From Actinomadura madurae (GTDB lineage Bacteria; Actinomycetota; Actinomycetes; Streptosporangiales; Streptosporangiaceae): DNA of 64,000 nt. Numbering within the stretch: position 1 is the first letter of the stretch; each line of letters opens with the position of its first letter. Shown here one piece after another: positions 44,189 to 52,184 of the stretch. The notes beneath the pieces were generated by a model. It saw nothing but the letters and a program-made list of their open reading frames with translations, did no database searches and was not told the DNA's origin. Both the position numbers and the translations under genes were made by a program. Location of the stretch: assembly GCF_900115095.1 (NCBI RefSeq), contig NZ_FOVH01000003.1, forward strand, positions 496,001-560,000, written 5' to 3'.

Positions 44189-45187
44189 TCAGGCCGGGTC
44201 GGGTGCCGCCGGGGCGGGCGGCACGTCGCGGGCGGGGGACCTGCGGCGCAGGAGGCGCGCCCAGCGTCCGCGGGGACCCCGGTCGCGGCCGCCCACCGAC
44301 GCGCCCGACACCTCGGTGCCGGCCCGCTCGGCGGCCTCCACGGCCGCGCGGTAGATGGGGATGACGTCCTCGTCGAGGTGGCCTGCCGGGTCGTGCTCCA
44401 GGTCGAGCACCGACGCCATCGAGGGCAGCACGGCCGCCGCCGCGGCGGCGTACCCGCGGGCGGACGGGTGGTAGCGGTCCTCGCTGAACATCGAGAGCGG
44501 GTCGGCGGCGAACTCGCGGCCGAGGAGGTCGCCGAGCGACACCGAGCGGGCACCGTGCTCGACGACCGCGACCGTCTGCGCCGCGGCGAGCTGGCGGCTC
44601 GCGCGGCGCGCGAACCAGCGCAGCGGCGGCATCAGCGACTTGACCGAGCCGAGGTCGGGGCAGGTGCCGACCACCACCATCGCGTCGGCGGCGCGCAGCC
44701 GCTCGACCGCGTACCCGAGATGCCGGACGGACTCGGCGGGCGGCACCCGCGCCGTCACGTCGTTGGCGCCGATCATGATGACCGCGACGTCGGGACGGGC
44801 CTGCAGCGCCCGGTCGACCTGGCCGCGCAGCGCGTGCGAGCGGGAGCCGGACCGGGCCACGTTCGTCACCCGGACGGGCCGGCCCGCGATCGCCGCCAGG
44901 CCGCTCGCGAGGAGCGCGGCCGGCGTCTCCTCCGGGGTGTGGACGCCGAGCCCGGCCGCGGTCGAGTCGCCCAGCATGACCAGCGACAGCGGGGAGCCGC
45001 CGTGCTCCTCGCCGTACAGCCCGTCCGCCACGGGCGGGTCGCCGTTGGGCGTCGCCGAGATGATCCTCCGGGCGAGCCGGGCCTCCATCACCAGAAGGCC
45101 GAACGTGATGCCGCCCAGGGCGGTGATTCCTCCGCCGCCATAGGCCGCGGCCGCCGCGATGCGGCGTGCCGTGAATGCTCTCAACAT
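44189..45187 (-). CDS. SGNH/GDSL hydrolase
   Basis: 332 residues. An N-terminal hydrophobic segment (AAAAAYGGGGITALGGITFGLLV) anchors or exports it. Block I has the nucleophile Ser75 (MLGDSTAAGLG), block III the oxyanion Asn in MIGANDVTA, and block V the Asp-His pair in DRYHPSARGY. Such enzymes de-esterify lipids or sugars; the substrate is unknown. The tail from about 290 is Arg/Pro-rich and probably disordered. It is divergent from the cystathionine beta-synthase gene. Confidence 0.88.
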   Translation of the reverse strand: MLRAFTARRIAAAAAYGGGGITALGGITFGLLVMEARLARRIISATPNGDPPVADGLYGEEHGGSPLSLVMLGDSTAAGLGVHTPEETPAALLASGLAAIAGRPVRVTNVARSGSRSHALRGQVDRALQARPDVAVIMIGANDVTARVPPAESVRHLGYAVERLRAADAMVVVGTCPDLGSVKSLMPPLRWFARRASRQLAAAQTVAVVEHGARSVSLGDLLGREFAADPLSMFSEDRYHPSARGYAAAAAAVLPSMASVLDLEHDPAGHLDEDVIPIYRAAVEAAERAGTEVSGASVGGRDRGPRGRWARLLRRRSPARDVPPAPAAPDPA

Positions 45188-45373
45188 GCTGCGTTGACCC
45201 TCCGTGATTTAGTTCCTACCCGCGCGTGGGGGCGGCGATACCTGCGGGTGCCTTTCTCGGCTAACGTCGGAAACGGGAAACCTTCCGGACCCGCGCCCGT
45301 TCCCACGCGTGACCGGCGGCGGAAACACGGACGCAACGGTCAGATCCACACACTGAACGACAAGGATGTCGCG

Positions 45374-46765
45374 GTGCACGTACACGACTCGCTCGTCGAA
45401 CTGATGGGCAACACCCCGCTCGTTCGACTGCGCAAGGTCACCCGGGACCGGCGGGCCGGCGGCCCCCGGCCGCAGGTGCTGGCCAAGGTGGAGTACTTCA
45501 ATCCCGGCGGCTCGGTGAAGGACCGCATCGCGGTCCGCATGATCGACGCCGCCGAGCGGTCCGGCGAGCTGCGGCCCGGCGGGACGATCGTCGAGCCGAC
45601 GTCCGGCAACACCGGGGTCGGGCTCGCCATCGTGGCGCAGGAGCGCGGCTACCGCTGCGTCTTCGTCTGCCCCGACAAGGTCGGCAAGGACAAGATCGAC
45701 GTGCTGCGCGCGTACGGCGCCGAGGTCGTCGTCTGCCCGACGGCGGTGAACCCCGAGCACCCCGACTCCTATTACTCGGTGTCCGACCGCCTCGTCGCCG
45801 AGATCCCGGACGCCTGGAAGCCGAACCAGTACACCAACCCGCAGAATCCGCGGTCGCACTACGAGACGACCGGTCCGGAGCTGTGGGAGCAGACCGAGGG
45901 GCGCATCACCCACTTCGTCGCGGGGATCGGCACGGGCGGCACCATCAGCGGCACCGGCCGGTACCTCAAGGAGGTCTCCGGCGGGCGGGTGCAGATCATC
46001 GGTGCCGACCCGGAGGGCTCGGTGTACTCCGGCGGCAGCGGCCGCCCCTACCTCACCGAGGGCGTCGGCGAGGACATCTGGCCGGAGACCTACGACCGCG
46101 ACATCTGCGACGACGTCATCGCGGTGTCCGACAAGGACTCCTTCACGATGACCCGGCGGCTCGCCCGCGAGGAGGCGCTGCTCGTCGGCGGCTCCTGCGG
46201 GATGGCGGTCGTCGCCGCGCTGCGCGTCGCCGAGCGGGCCGACCCCGACGCGGTGATCGTCGTGCTGCTGCCGGACGGCGGCCGCGGCTACCTCGGCAAG
46301 ATCTTCAACGACGCCTGGATGGCGGACTACGGGTTCCTCACCCCGTCCACCGAGGAGGCCCGGGTCGGCGAGGTGCTCACCCGCAAGGGCGGCACGCTGC
46401 CGGAGTTCGTGCACGTCCACCCGCACGAGACCGTGCAGACCGCGATCGCCATCATGCGCGAGTACGAGGTGTCGCAGCTGCCGGTGATGAAGGAGGAGCC
46501 GCCGGTCATGGCGGCCGAGGTGGTCGGCTCGGTCGGGGAGACCGACCTGCTCGACATCATGGTCCAGGGCCGGGCCAAGATGACCGAGCCCGTGGAGGCG
46601 CACATGGCGGCGCCGCTGCCGACGCTCGGCTCCGGCGAGCCCGTCAGCAAGGCCGTCGGCGTCCTGGAGAAGTCCGGGGCCGCGGTCGTCCTCGTGGACG
46701 GCAAGCCCAAGGGCCTGATCACCCGCCAGGACCTGCTCGCCTTCCTGTCCGACGCCACCGGCTGA
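45374..46765 (+). CDS. cbs: Cystathionine beta-synthase
   Basis: 463 residues from GTG 45374 (AAGGA about 8 nt upstream). It condenses homocysteine with serine, the first step of reverse transsulfuration. The PLP Lys is residue 49 in GGSVKDRIAVRM; SGNTGVGLA binds substrate and GIGTGGTISGTGRYLKE the PLP phosphate. From about 335 come two CBS domains (VHPHETVQTAIAIMREYEVSQLPVM and EPVSKAVGVLEKSGAAVVLVDG), the regulatory module. A gene for the next enzyme of the pathway lies at 49216, beyond an MMPL transporter on the other strand. A strong hairpin follows the stop. Confidence 0.93.
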   Translation: MHVHDSLVELMGNTPLVRLRKVTRDRRAGGPRPQVLAKVEYFNPGGSVKDRIAVRMIDAAERSGELRPGGTIVEPTSGNTGVGLAIVAQERGYRCVFVCPDKVGKDKIDVLRAYGAEVVVCPTAVNPEHPDSYYSVSDRLVAEIPDAWKPNQYTNPQNPRSHYETTGPELWEQTEGRITHFVAGIGTGGTISGTGRYLKEVSGGRVQIIGADPEGSVYSGGSGRPYLTEGVGEDIWPETYDRDICDDVIAVSDKDSFTMTRRLAREEALLVGGSCGMAVVAALRVAERADPDAVIVVLLPDGGRGYLGKIFNDAWMADYGFLTPSTEEARVGEVLTRKGGTLPEFVHVHPHETVQTAIAIMREYEVSQLPVMKEEPPVMAAEVVGSVGETDLLDIMVQGRAKMTEPVEAHMAAPLPTLGSGEPVSKAVGVLEKSGAAVVLVDGKPKGLITRQDLLAFLSDATG

Positions 46766-46779
46766 CCCAGGACGCAGAA

Positions 46780-46814
46780 GAGCGCCTGGAGATCGCGGTG
46801 ATCTCCAGGCGCTC
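46780..46814. terminator. Bidirectional terminator after cbs
   Basis: GAGCGCCTGGAGATC (46780-46794) and GATCTCCAGGCGCTC (46800-46814) are perfect 15-bp arms with a 5-nt loop, followed by ctcttc and preceded by gaag. It is the first of three consecutive palindromes between convergent genes. Confidence 0.85.
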
Positions 46815-46824
46815 CTCTTCAGGT

Positions 46825-46882
46825 GTCGGGTTGCGGGGCCCAGCCGGTGGGCGGCGTTATGGGCCGGGCTCCGCAACCCGAC
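46825..46882. terminator. Second hairpin between cbs and the MMPL gene
   Basis: GTCGGGTTGCGG (46825-46836) and CCGCAACCCGAC (46871-46882) are perfect 12-bp arms; inside, AGCC and GGCT can extend the fold. It probably terminates the leftward MMPL transcript. Confidence 0.65.
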
Positions 46883-46894
46883 GTCTCGGGGGCG

Positions 46895-46910
46895 CCGCGG
46901 CTAGCCGCGG
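46895..46910. repeat. Perfect palindrome across the MMPL stop codon
   Basis: CCGCGGCTAGCCGCGG is a perfect 16-bp palindrome whose centre contains the stop codon of the minus-strand gene (46901-46903). Confidence 0.6.
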
Positions 46911-49060
46911 TACCCGGTCGGGGCGAAGTCCTCCCGCGTGTCGGCGGGCCGCAGCGGCGTGTCCGGCTCGTCGCCGTGCCCCGGCCACCAGGCCTTGTGG
47001 CCCAGCATCGCGGTGAGCCCCGGCACCAGGAACGTCGACATCACGAAGGCCGACAGGGCGATGCCGATCGCGACGGAGAAGCCCATCTGCTGGAGCATCG
47101 ACACCGGCGCGAGCATCATCACCGAGAAGGTGCCGGCCAGGATGAGTCCCGCCGCGGCGACCGTCGGGCCGCCGTGCTGGACGGCCAGGGCCGCCGCCTG
47201 CCGCGGCTCGTGGCCCTCCTTGGCCTCCTCGCGCAGCCGCGCCGTCATCAGGATGTTGTAGTCGGTCCCGATGGCCAGCACGAACAGGTAGAGGACGATC
47301 GGCAGCTGGAAGGTCACCCCGGCCTCGCCCATCGCGCCCTGGAAGACGTACACCGCGGAGCCGAGCGTCGCCGCGAAGCCCAGCAGCACCGCCACCACCA
47401 GGTAGAGCGGCGCCACCACCGACCGCAGCAGCAGGGCCAGGATGATCGCGATCAGCACCGCCGCCACCGGCAGGATCACCGACAGGTCGCGGTTGTTGAC
47501 GGCGTTGATGTCGGCGAAGATCGCCGTCGAGCCGCCGACGTAGGCGCGGGTGCCCTCCGGCGCCGCCTTGTGCACGGCCGGCGCCAGGTCGTCCTTGACC
47601 AGGCTGATCGCCTCGTTGGACGCGGGGTTGACCTTCAGCAGGAGGTCGACGCGGGCCACGGACTTGTCCTGGCCCGGGACGGGCTGCTGGACGCGGCCGA
47701 CGCCGGGCGCGGTCTTGGCCGCCTCCGAGAAGGAGGCCAGCTGCTGCTGGGTGATCGGCTGCCCGCCGTCGCTCTTGAGGAACACCTGGACCGGGGTGGT
47801 CAGGCCGGGCGGGAAGCCCTTCTCCATGTCCTTGGTGGCCTGCGCGGACTCGGTGTCCTGCGGGAAGCCGGCGGCGAAGTCGTAGTCCGCCTTGAACCCG
47901 AGGGCGCCGAGCGCCAGCACGACCAGCACCAGCCCGGACGCCGCCGCCGCGATCGCGGGGCGCTTGCCGACGCCCCGGCCGATGGCCGCGGACATCGTCC
48001 CCTTCGGCTGCTTCTTCCACGCCTTGGAGGGCCAGAAGACGGCGGTGCCGAGCAGCGACACGAGGGCCGGGAACAGCGTCAGCGAGGTGATGCCCATCAC
48101 CACCACGGCGATGGCGAGGGACGGGCCCCAGGCGCTGAACACGCCGAACGTCGCGAGCAGCAGGACCAGGAAGGTGACGGCGATGGCGGCGGCGGCCGAG
48201 GAGATGACCTCGCCGACCCGCTCCACCGCGGTGATCATCGCGGTCTTCTTGTCGTCGCCGGCCCGCAGCCGCTCCCGGAACCGGAACATCAGGAACAGGT
48301 AGTAGTCGGCGCCGATGCCGAAGAGCACGATCAGGATGATGGTGCTGAGGCTGTCGTCGCCGGAGAAGCCGAACAGCTTCGAGGCGGCGCCGATCAGGCC
48401 CATCGAGACCTGCATCGTCACCATGATCACGACGATCGGCAGCACCGCCGCCAGCGGGGCCCGGAAGATCACCAGGATCAGGCCGATGATCAGCACGAAG
48501 GTGGCGATGCCGACGATCTCGAAGGACTGGTTGAACGAGTCCTCGTTGTCGACGAAGCCGGCGACGTCACCGCCGACCTTGGCCTCCAGACCGCTGCCGT
48601 TCAGCAGCGTGGGCAGGTCCTTGCGGATCTTCTTGACCGCGTCGCCCTGCTTCTCGCTGTCGGCCATCGAGGTGCCCTTCATCGGCACCATGATCACCTG
48701 GACGGCCTTGTTCGGCGCCACCGCCTCCGCGCCGGTCGCGAAGCCGAGGACCGTCGGCGGCTTGTCGGCGTTCAGGGACTTGGCGGCCTCGTTCACCCGG
48801 GCGGTGTCCTGGGCCGTCAGCGGCTTGCCGTCGGAGCGCTTGACGACGATCAGCGAGGAGGTGTCCTCCTGCTGCGGGAACGCCTTCTCGGCGATCTCGA
48901 GGGCCTGGACCGACTCGTACTTCGAGGGCAGGAAGTCGCCCTGGTCGGACTCGGTGGTGAGCTTGGGGGAGAAGGCGATGATGAGCACCGCGGCCACGAG
49001 CCAGGCCACGATGGTCCACCACGGATGTCTCACGACGAAGCGCGCGAGCCGAGCGAACAT
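46901..49060 (-). CDS. MMPL/RND-family transporter
   Basis: 719 residues, about twelve membrane helices in two halves. Each half starts with one helix and a large extracytoplasmic domain. The paired proton-relay motifs of MMPL proteins are present: IGADYYLFLMFRFRERL in the first half and IGTDYNILMTARLREEA in the second. Such pumps export lipids, siderophores or toxic compounds using the proton gradient; the cargo is unknown. AAGGAAG precedes ATG 49060. It lies alone on the minus strand between the two transsulfuration genes, with no adjacent TetR gene. Confidence 0.92.
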   Translation of the reverse strand: MFARLARFVVRHPWWTIVAWLVAAVLIIAFSPKLTTESDQGDFLPSKYESVQALEIAEKAFPQQEDTSSLIVVKRSDGKPLTAQDTARVNEAAKSLNADKPPTVLGFATGAEAVAPNKAVQVIMVPMKGTSMADSEKQGDAVKKIRKDLPTLLNGSGLEAKVGGDVAGFVDNEDSFNQSFEIVGIATFVLIIGLILVIFRAPLAAVLPIVVIMVTMQVSMGLIGAASKLFGFSGDDSLSTIILIVLFGIGADYYLFLMFRFRERLRAGDDKKTAMITAVERVGEVISSAAAAIAVTFLVLLLATFGVFSAWGPSLAIAVVVMGITSLTLFPALVSLLGTAVFWPSKAWKKQPKGTMSAAIGRGVGKRPAIAAAASGLVLVVLALGALGFKADYDFAAGFPQDTESAQATKDMEKGFPPGLTTPVQVFLKSDGGQPITQQQLASFSEAAKTAPGVGRVQQPVPGQDKSVARVDLLLKVNPASNEAISLVKDDLAPAVHKAAPEGTRAYVGGSTAIFADINAVNNRDLSVILPVAAVLIAIILALLLRSVVAPLYLVVAVLLGFAATLGSAVYVFQGAMGEAGVTFQLPIVLYLFVLAIGTDYNILMTARLREEAKEGHEPRQAAALAVQHGGPTVAAAGLILAGTFSVMMLAPVSMLQQMGFSVAIGIALSAFVMSTFLVPGLTAMLGHKAWWPGHGDEPDTPLRPADTREDFAPTGYRG

Positions 49061-49175
49061 GGGGGCTTCCTTAGATCAATGTCGTAGGGATACCTGTAAA
49101 ACGGTAGAGACCCGACGCGGCGTTGGGGTCACCCCCAGCGCCGAAATGGGGGGTGATACCTCCGGGGGAGCCTCT

Positions 49176-49208
49176 CCTCCTCGAGGAGGGGCGGCGGGTG
49201 GATAGCCT
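49176..49208 (+). promoter_or_regulatory. Palindrome and -10 box of the gamma-synthase gene
   Basis: The perfect palindrome CCTCCTCGAGGAGG (49176-49189) covers the expected -35 position. TAGCCT (49203-49208) ends 7 nt before ATG 49216, so the mRNA is probably leaderless and the palindrome a possible operator. Confidence 0.45.
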
Positions 49209-49215
49209 CGTACCC

Positions 49216-50364
49216 ATGGACAACGAGGTTCAGCAGGGGTTCGAGACCCTGGCCATCCACGCGGGGCAGGAGCCCGACCCGGCCACCGGCGCGGTCGTCC
49301 CGCCGATCTACCAGGTCTCCACCTATAAGCAGGACGGCGTCGGCGGCCTGCGCGGCGGCTACGAGTACTCCCGGTCGGCCAACCCGACCCGTACCGCCCT
49401 GGAAGTATGCCTGGCCGAGATCGAGGGCGGGGCGCGCGGGCTGGCGTTCGCGTCGGGGCTCGCCGCCGAGGACGCGCTGCTGCGCGCGGTCTGCCGGCCC
49501 GGCGATCACGTCGTCGTCCCGAACGACGCCTACGGCGGCACCTACCGGCTGTTCGCGAAGGTCGCCGAACCGTGGGGCGTGGCGTTCGACCCGGTGCCGC
49601 TCGCCGACGTCGACGCCGTGCGGGCCGCGGTCCGCCCCGAGACGAAGATCATCTGGGTGGAGACGCCGACGAACCCGCTGCTCGGCATCGCCGACATCGC
49701 CGTGCTGGCCTCCGTCGCCCGCGACGCGGGCGCGCTGCTCGTCGTCGACAACACCTTCGCCTCGCCGTACCTCCAGCGCCCGCTGGAGCTCGGCGCGGAC
49801 GTCGTCGTCCACTCCACCACCAAGTACATCGGCGGCCACTCCGACGTCGTCGGCGGCGCGCTGGTCGCGGCGGACGCGGCGCTGGGGGAGCGCCTCGCCT
49901 TCCACCAGAACGCGATGGGGGCCGTCGCGGGCCCGTTCGACGCCTGGCTCGCGCTGCGCGGGGTCAAGACGCTCGGCGTCCGGATGGACCGGCACTGCGC
50001 GAACGCCGAGAAGATCGTGGAGATGCTGGTGCGGCACCCGTCCGTCCGGCAGGTCCTCTACCCCGGGCTGGCGGGCCATCCGGGCCACGACGTCGCGGCG
50101 AAGCAGATGAGGGCGTTCGGGGGCATGGTCTCGTTCCGGATGGAGTCGGAGGAGGCCGCCGTCCGGGTGTGCGAGCGGACGAAGCTCTTCACGCTCGGCG
50201 AGTCGCTCGGCGGCGTCGAGTCGCTGATCGAACACCCGGGGCGGATGACGCACGCCTCGGCGGCCGGCTCGCCGCTGGAGGTCCCCGCGGACCTCGTGCG
50301 GCTGTCGGTCGGGATCGAGGACGCGAGCGACCTGCTCAGGGATCTGGACCGGGCGCTCGGCTGA
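49216..50364 (+). CDS. Cystathionine gamma-synthase/gamma-lyase (PLP, Cys/Met metabolism)
   Basis: 382 residues from ATG 49216. It belongs to the Cys/Met metabolism PLP family: ETLAIHAGQEPDPATGAVVPPIYQVSTY at the start, YEYSRSANPTR, substrate loop NDAYGGTYRL, WVETPTNPLL, cofactor Asp in VVDNTFASPYLQRPLELGADVVVHS and PLP Lys203 in TTKYIGGHSDVVGG. Synthase and lyase cannot be separated by eye. With cbs nearby, cleavage of cystathionine to cysteine (reverse transsulfuration) is the likely role. Its frame extends upstream, but TAGCCT 7 nt before this ATG suggests a leaderless start. Confidence 0.9.
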   Translation: MDNEVQQGFETLAIHAGQEPDPATGAVVPPIYQVSTYKQDGVGGLRGGYEYSRSANPTRTALEVCLAEIEGGARGLAFASGLAAEDALLRAVCRPGDHVVVPNDAYGGTYRLFAKVAEPWGVAFDPVPLADVDAVRAAVRPETKIIWVETPTNPLLGIADIAVLASVARDAGALLVVDNTFASPYLQRPLELGADVVVHSTTKYIGGHSDVVGGALVAADAALGERLAFHQNAMGAVAGPFDAWLALRGVKTLGVRMDRHCANAEKIVEMLVRHPSVRQVLYPGLAGHPGHDVAAKQMRAFGGMVSFRMESEEAAVRVCERTKLFTLGESLGGVESLIEHPGRMTHASAAGSPLEVPADLVRLSVGIEDASDLLRDLDRALG

Positions 50365-50445
50365 AAATCAGCTGACCATTCCCCGCCGTCCTTGATCAAA
50401 ACATCTATACTCGGCGCGCCAGGTTCGGTAAAGAAAGGGACCGGG

Positions 50446-51531
50446 GTGCGCAAAGTACTCGTGTGTGGGGCGGCGTTCGCCGCGACGTGTGTCTCCGCCG
50501 TAGCCGTTCCCGTGGGAGCCCACGCGAACCCTCCGGCGCCGACGCCCAGCGCGTCCGTTCCGTCCGCGCCGGGGACCGGGGAGCCGTCCGCCGGGCCGCA
50601 GACCGCTCCGCCCGGGACAGGCTCCCCGTCGGCGTCGTCCACGGGGCGGCCGGGGAACGGCCAGGAGGGCACGGACGGGGAGCCCGGCGCCACCGTCACC
50701 GCGCAGGCGGTCATGGTGACGCCGGAACTGCCGAAGTTCCGCACCTACGCCTACGGCAGGGCGCCCGCCCAGAAGATCGACGCCTACTGGCGCGACCCGG
50801 GGCCGCGCGCCACGCCGCGCCCCGCCCTGCTGCTCCTGCACGGCGGCTACTGGCTCGAAGGCGACAAGGGCGGCGGCTGGAAGTACTTCGCGCGCCGGCT
50901 GACCGAGGAGGGCTTCGTCGTCCTGTCGGCGAACTACCGGCTGGCGCCGAAGGCCGCCTGGCCCGCGCAGCGCGACGACGCGCTGTCGGCCCTCGCGTTC
51001 ATCAAGAAGCACGCCCGGGTCTGGAACGTCGACCCGAACCGCGTGGCCGTGATGGGCTCGTCCGCCGGCGGGCACCTCGCCACGCAGCTCGGCACGCTCG
51101 GGACGGGCACCCGGCAGGTCCGCGGAGTGATCGCGCTGTCGCCGCCGAACAACCCGTACCTGGCCTTCCAGGACGGCGAGAAGCCGGCGGCCACGCCCAA
51201 CCAGCGCAAGCTGCGGGTGGCCGTCACCGACCTCGTCCGCTGCGTGCCGGGCGCGGCCGCCGCGCCGGACTGCTGGACGCGGCTGGACGACGCCAGCACC
51301 GTCACCCACGTCTCCGCGGGCGACGCGCCGATGCTGCTGATGCACGCCACCGGCGACTTCGTCCCCGTCACCCAGAGCACCGGGCTGGCGGGCGCGCTGC
51401 GGTCCGCGGGCGTGCAGACGACCGTGAAGACCATCGAGGGCGAGATGCACGCCTCGCAGATGCTGAACGACGAGCAGACCTACCCGACGATCGTCGACTG
51501 GCTGAAGAAGCACCTGCGGCCGGGCCGGTAG
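50446..51531 (+). CDS. Secreted alpha/beta hydrolase
   Basis: 361 residues from GTG 50446, with AAAGGGA upstream and a TATACT -10-like box at 50406-50411. A signal peptide (MRKVLVCGAAFAATCVSAVAVP, cleavage near AHA-NP) is followed by an 80-residue Pro/Ser/Gly-rich linker and a hydrolase domain: oxyanion motif LLLHGGYWLEG, nucleophile Ser206 in GSSAGGH, Asp304 in HATGDFVPV and His335 in GEMHASQ. The HGGYW/GxSxGG type matches the BD-FAE/esterase-lipase subgroup. It is probably an extracellular or wall-associated esterase. It follows the gamma-synthase gene by 81 bp with its own promoter signal. Confidence 0.88.
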   Translation: MRKVLVCGAAFAATCVSAVAVPVGAHANPPAPTPSASVPSAPGTGEPSAGPQTAPPGTGSPSASSTGRPGNGQEGTDGEPGATVTAQAVMVTPELPKFRTYAYGRAPAQKIDAYWRDPGPRATPRPALLLLHGGYWLEGDKGGGWKYFARRLTEEGFVVLSANYRLAPKAAWPAQRDDALSALAFIKKHARVWNVDPNRVAVMGSSAGGHLATQLGTLGTGTRQVRGVIALSPPNNPYLAFQDGEKPAATPNQRKLRVAVTDLVRCVPGAAAAPDCWTRLDDASTVTHVSAGDAPMLLMHATGDFVPVTQSTGLAGALRSAGVQTTVKTIEGEMHASQMLNDEQTYPTIVDWLKKHLRPGR

Positions 51532-51558
51532 CGAGGTCCGGCGGCGGGCCGCGGGCCG

Positions 51559-52125
51559 TCAGCCGTTCCAGACCATCAGCACGAGGATCACCAGCCAGAT
51601 CAGCGCGACGACGCCGGACATGGCGGCGAGCCGCCCCCGCTCGACCTGGGCGATCTCGCCGCCCGCCGCGCTCGACGCTTCGGGCGCGGACGGGGCCTCC
51701 TCGGCCGCGGTCTTCGTCTCCTTCCGCTCGCCCTTCCCGCCGTCCTCCGCCTCGGTGACCTCCGCGGCGGCGGGACGGGCCGGGACCGCCGCCTCCTCCG
51801 CCGCGGCGACCTCCAGCAGATGCGCCGCCCGGCGCTGGTCGCGGTCGATGATCAGCAGCAGCACGAGCGCGACGACGAACAGCGTCATCGACACCGTCAG
51901 CCACACCTGGGCGAGGTCGCCCTTGGCCAGGGCGAGCCCGAACAGGAAGATGCCGAGCGTGCCGAGCCCGTAGATCTGGGTGGTGCGGTGCAGGTGGCGG
52001 ACCACGACCGCGTTCCGCTTGCGGATGTAGCGGGGAGTGGACATGGTCGCGGCCGTCAGCGGCCCCAGCGTGAAGATCGCGAAACCGATGTGCAGGACCA
52101 GCAGCAGGCGGTCGGAAGTCGACAT
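51559..52125 (-). CDS. DUF2269-type membrane protein
   Basis: 188 residues from ATG 52125. Four membrane helices: LLLVLHIGFAIFTLGPLTAA, TTQIYGLGTLGIFLFGLALA, VWLTVSMTLFVVALVLLLII and, after a 60-residue Glu/Ala-rich charged loop (about 105-160), the C-terminal MSGVVALIWLVILVLMVW. The first half fits DUF2269. The function is unknown. TAGTGT ends 7 nt before the start with no ribosome-binding site, so a leaderless mRNA is likely. The same TAGTGTCG box precedes the MoxR gene at 55701. Confidence 0.78.
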   Translation of the reverse strand: MSTSDRLLLVLHIGFAIFTLGPLTAATMSTPRYIRKRNAVVVRHLHRTTQIYGLGTLGIFLFGLALAKGDLAQVWLTVSMTLFVVALVLLLIIDRDQRRAAHLLEVAAAEEAAVPARPAAAEVTEAEDGGKGERKETKTAAEEAPSAPEASSAAGGEIAQVERGRLAAMSGVVALIWLVILVLMVWNG

Positions 52126-52132
52126 GACGCCG

Positions 52133-52138
52133 ACACTA
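52133..52138 (-). promoter_or_regulatory. -10-like TAGTGT before the DUF2269 gene
   Basis: Minus-strand TAGTGT, followed by CG, ends 7 nt before ATG 52125. The octamer is identical to that of the MoxR gene. Confidence 0.4.
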
Positions 52139-52184
52139 GCCCGCCCGGCGCCCCCGGCGGAGTCCCCGCGGGGGCGCCGCGGCG

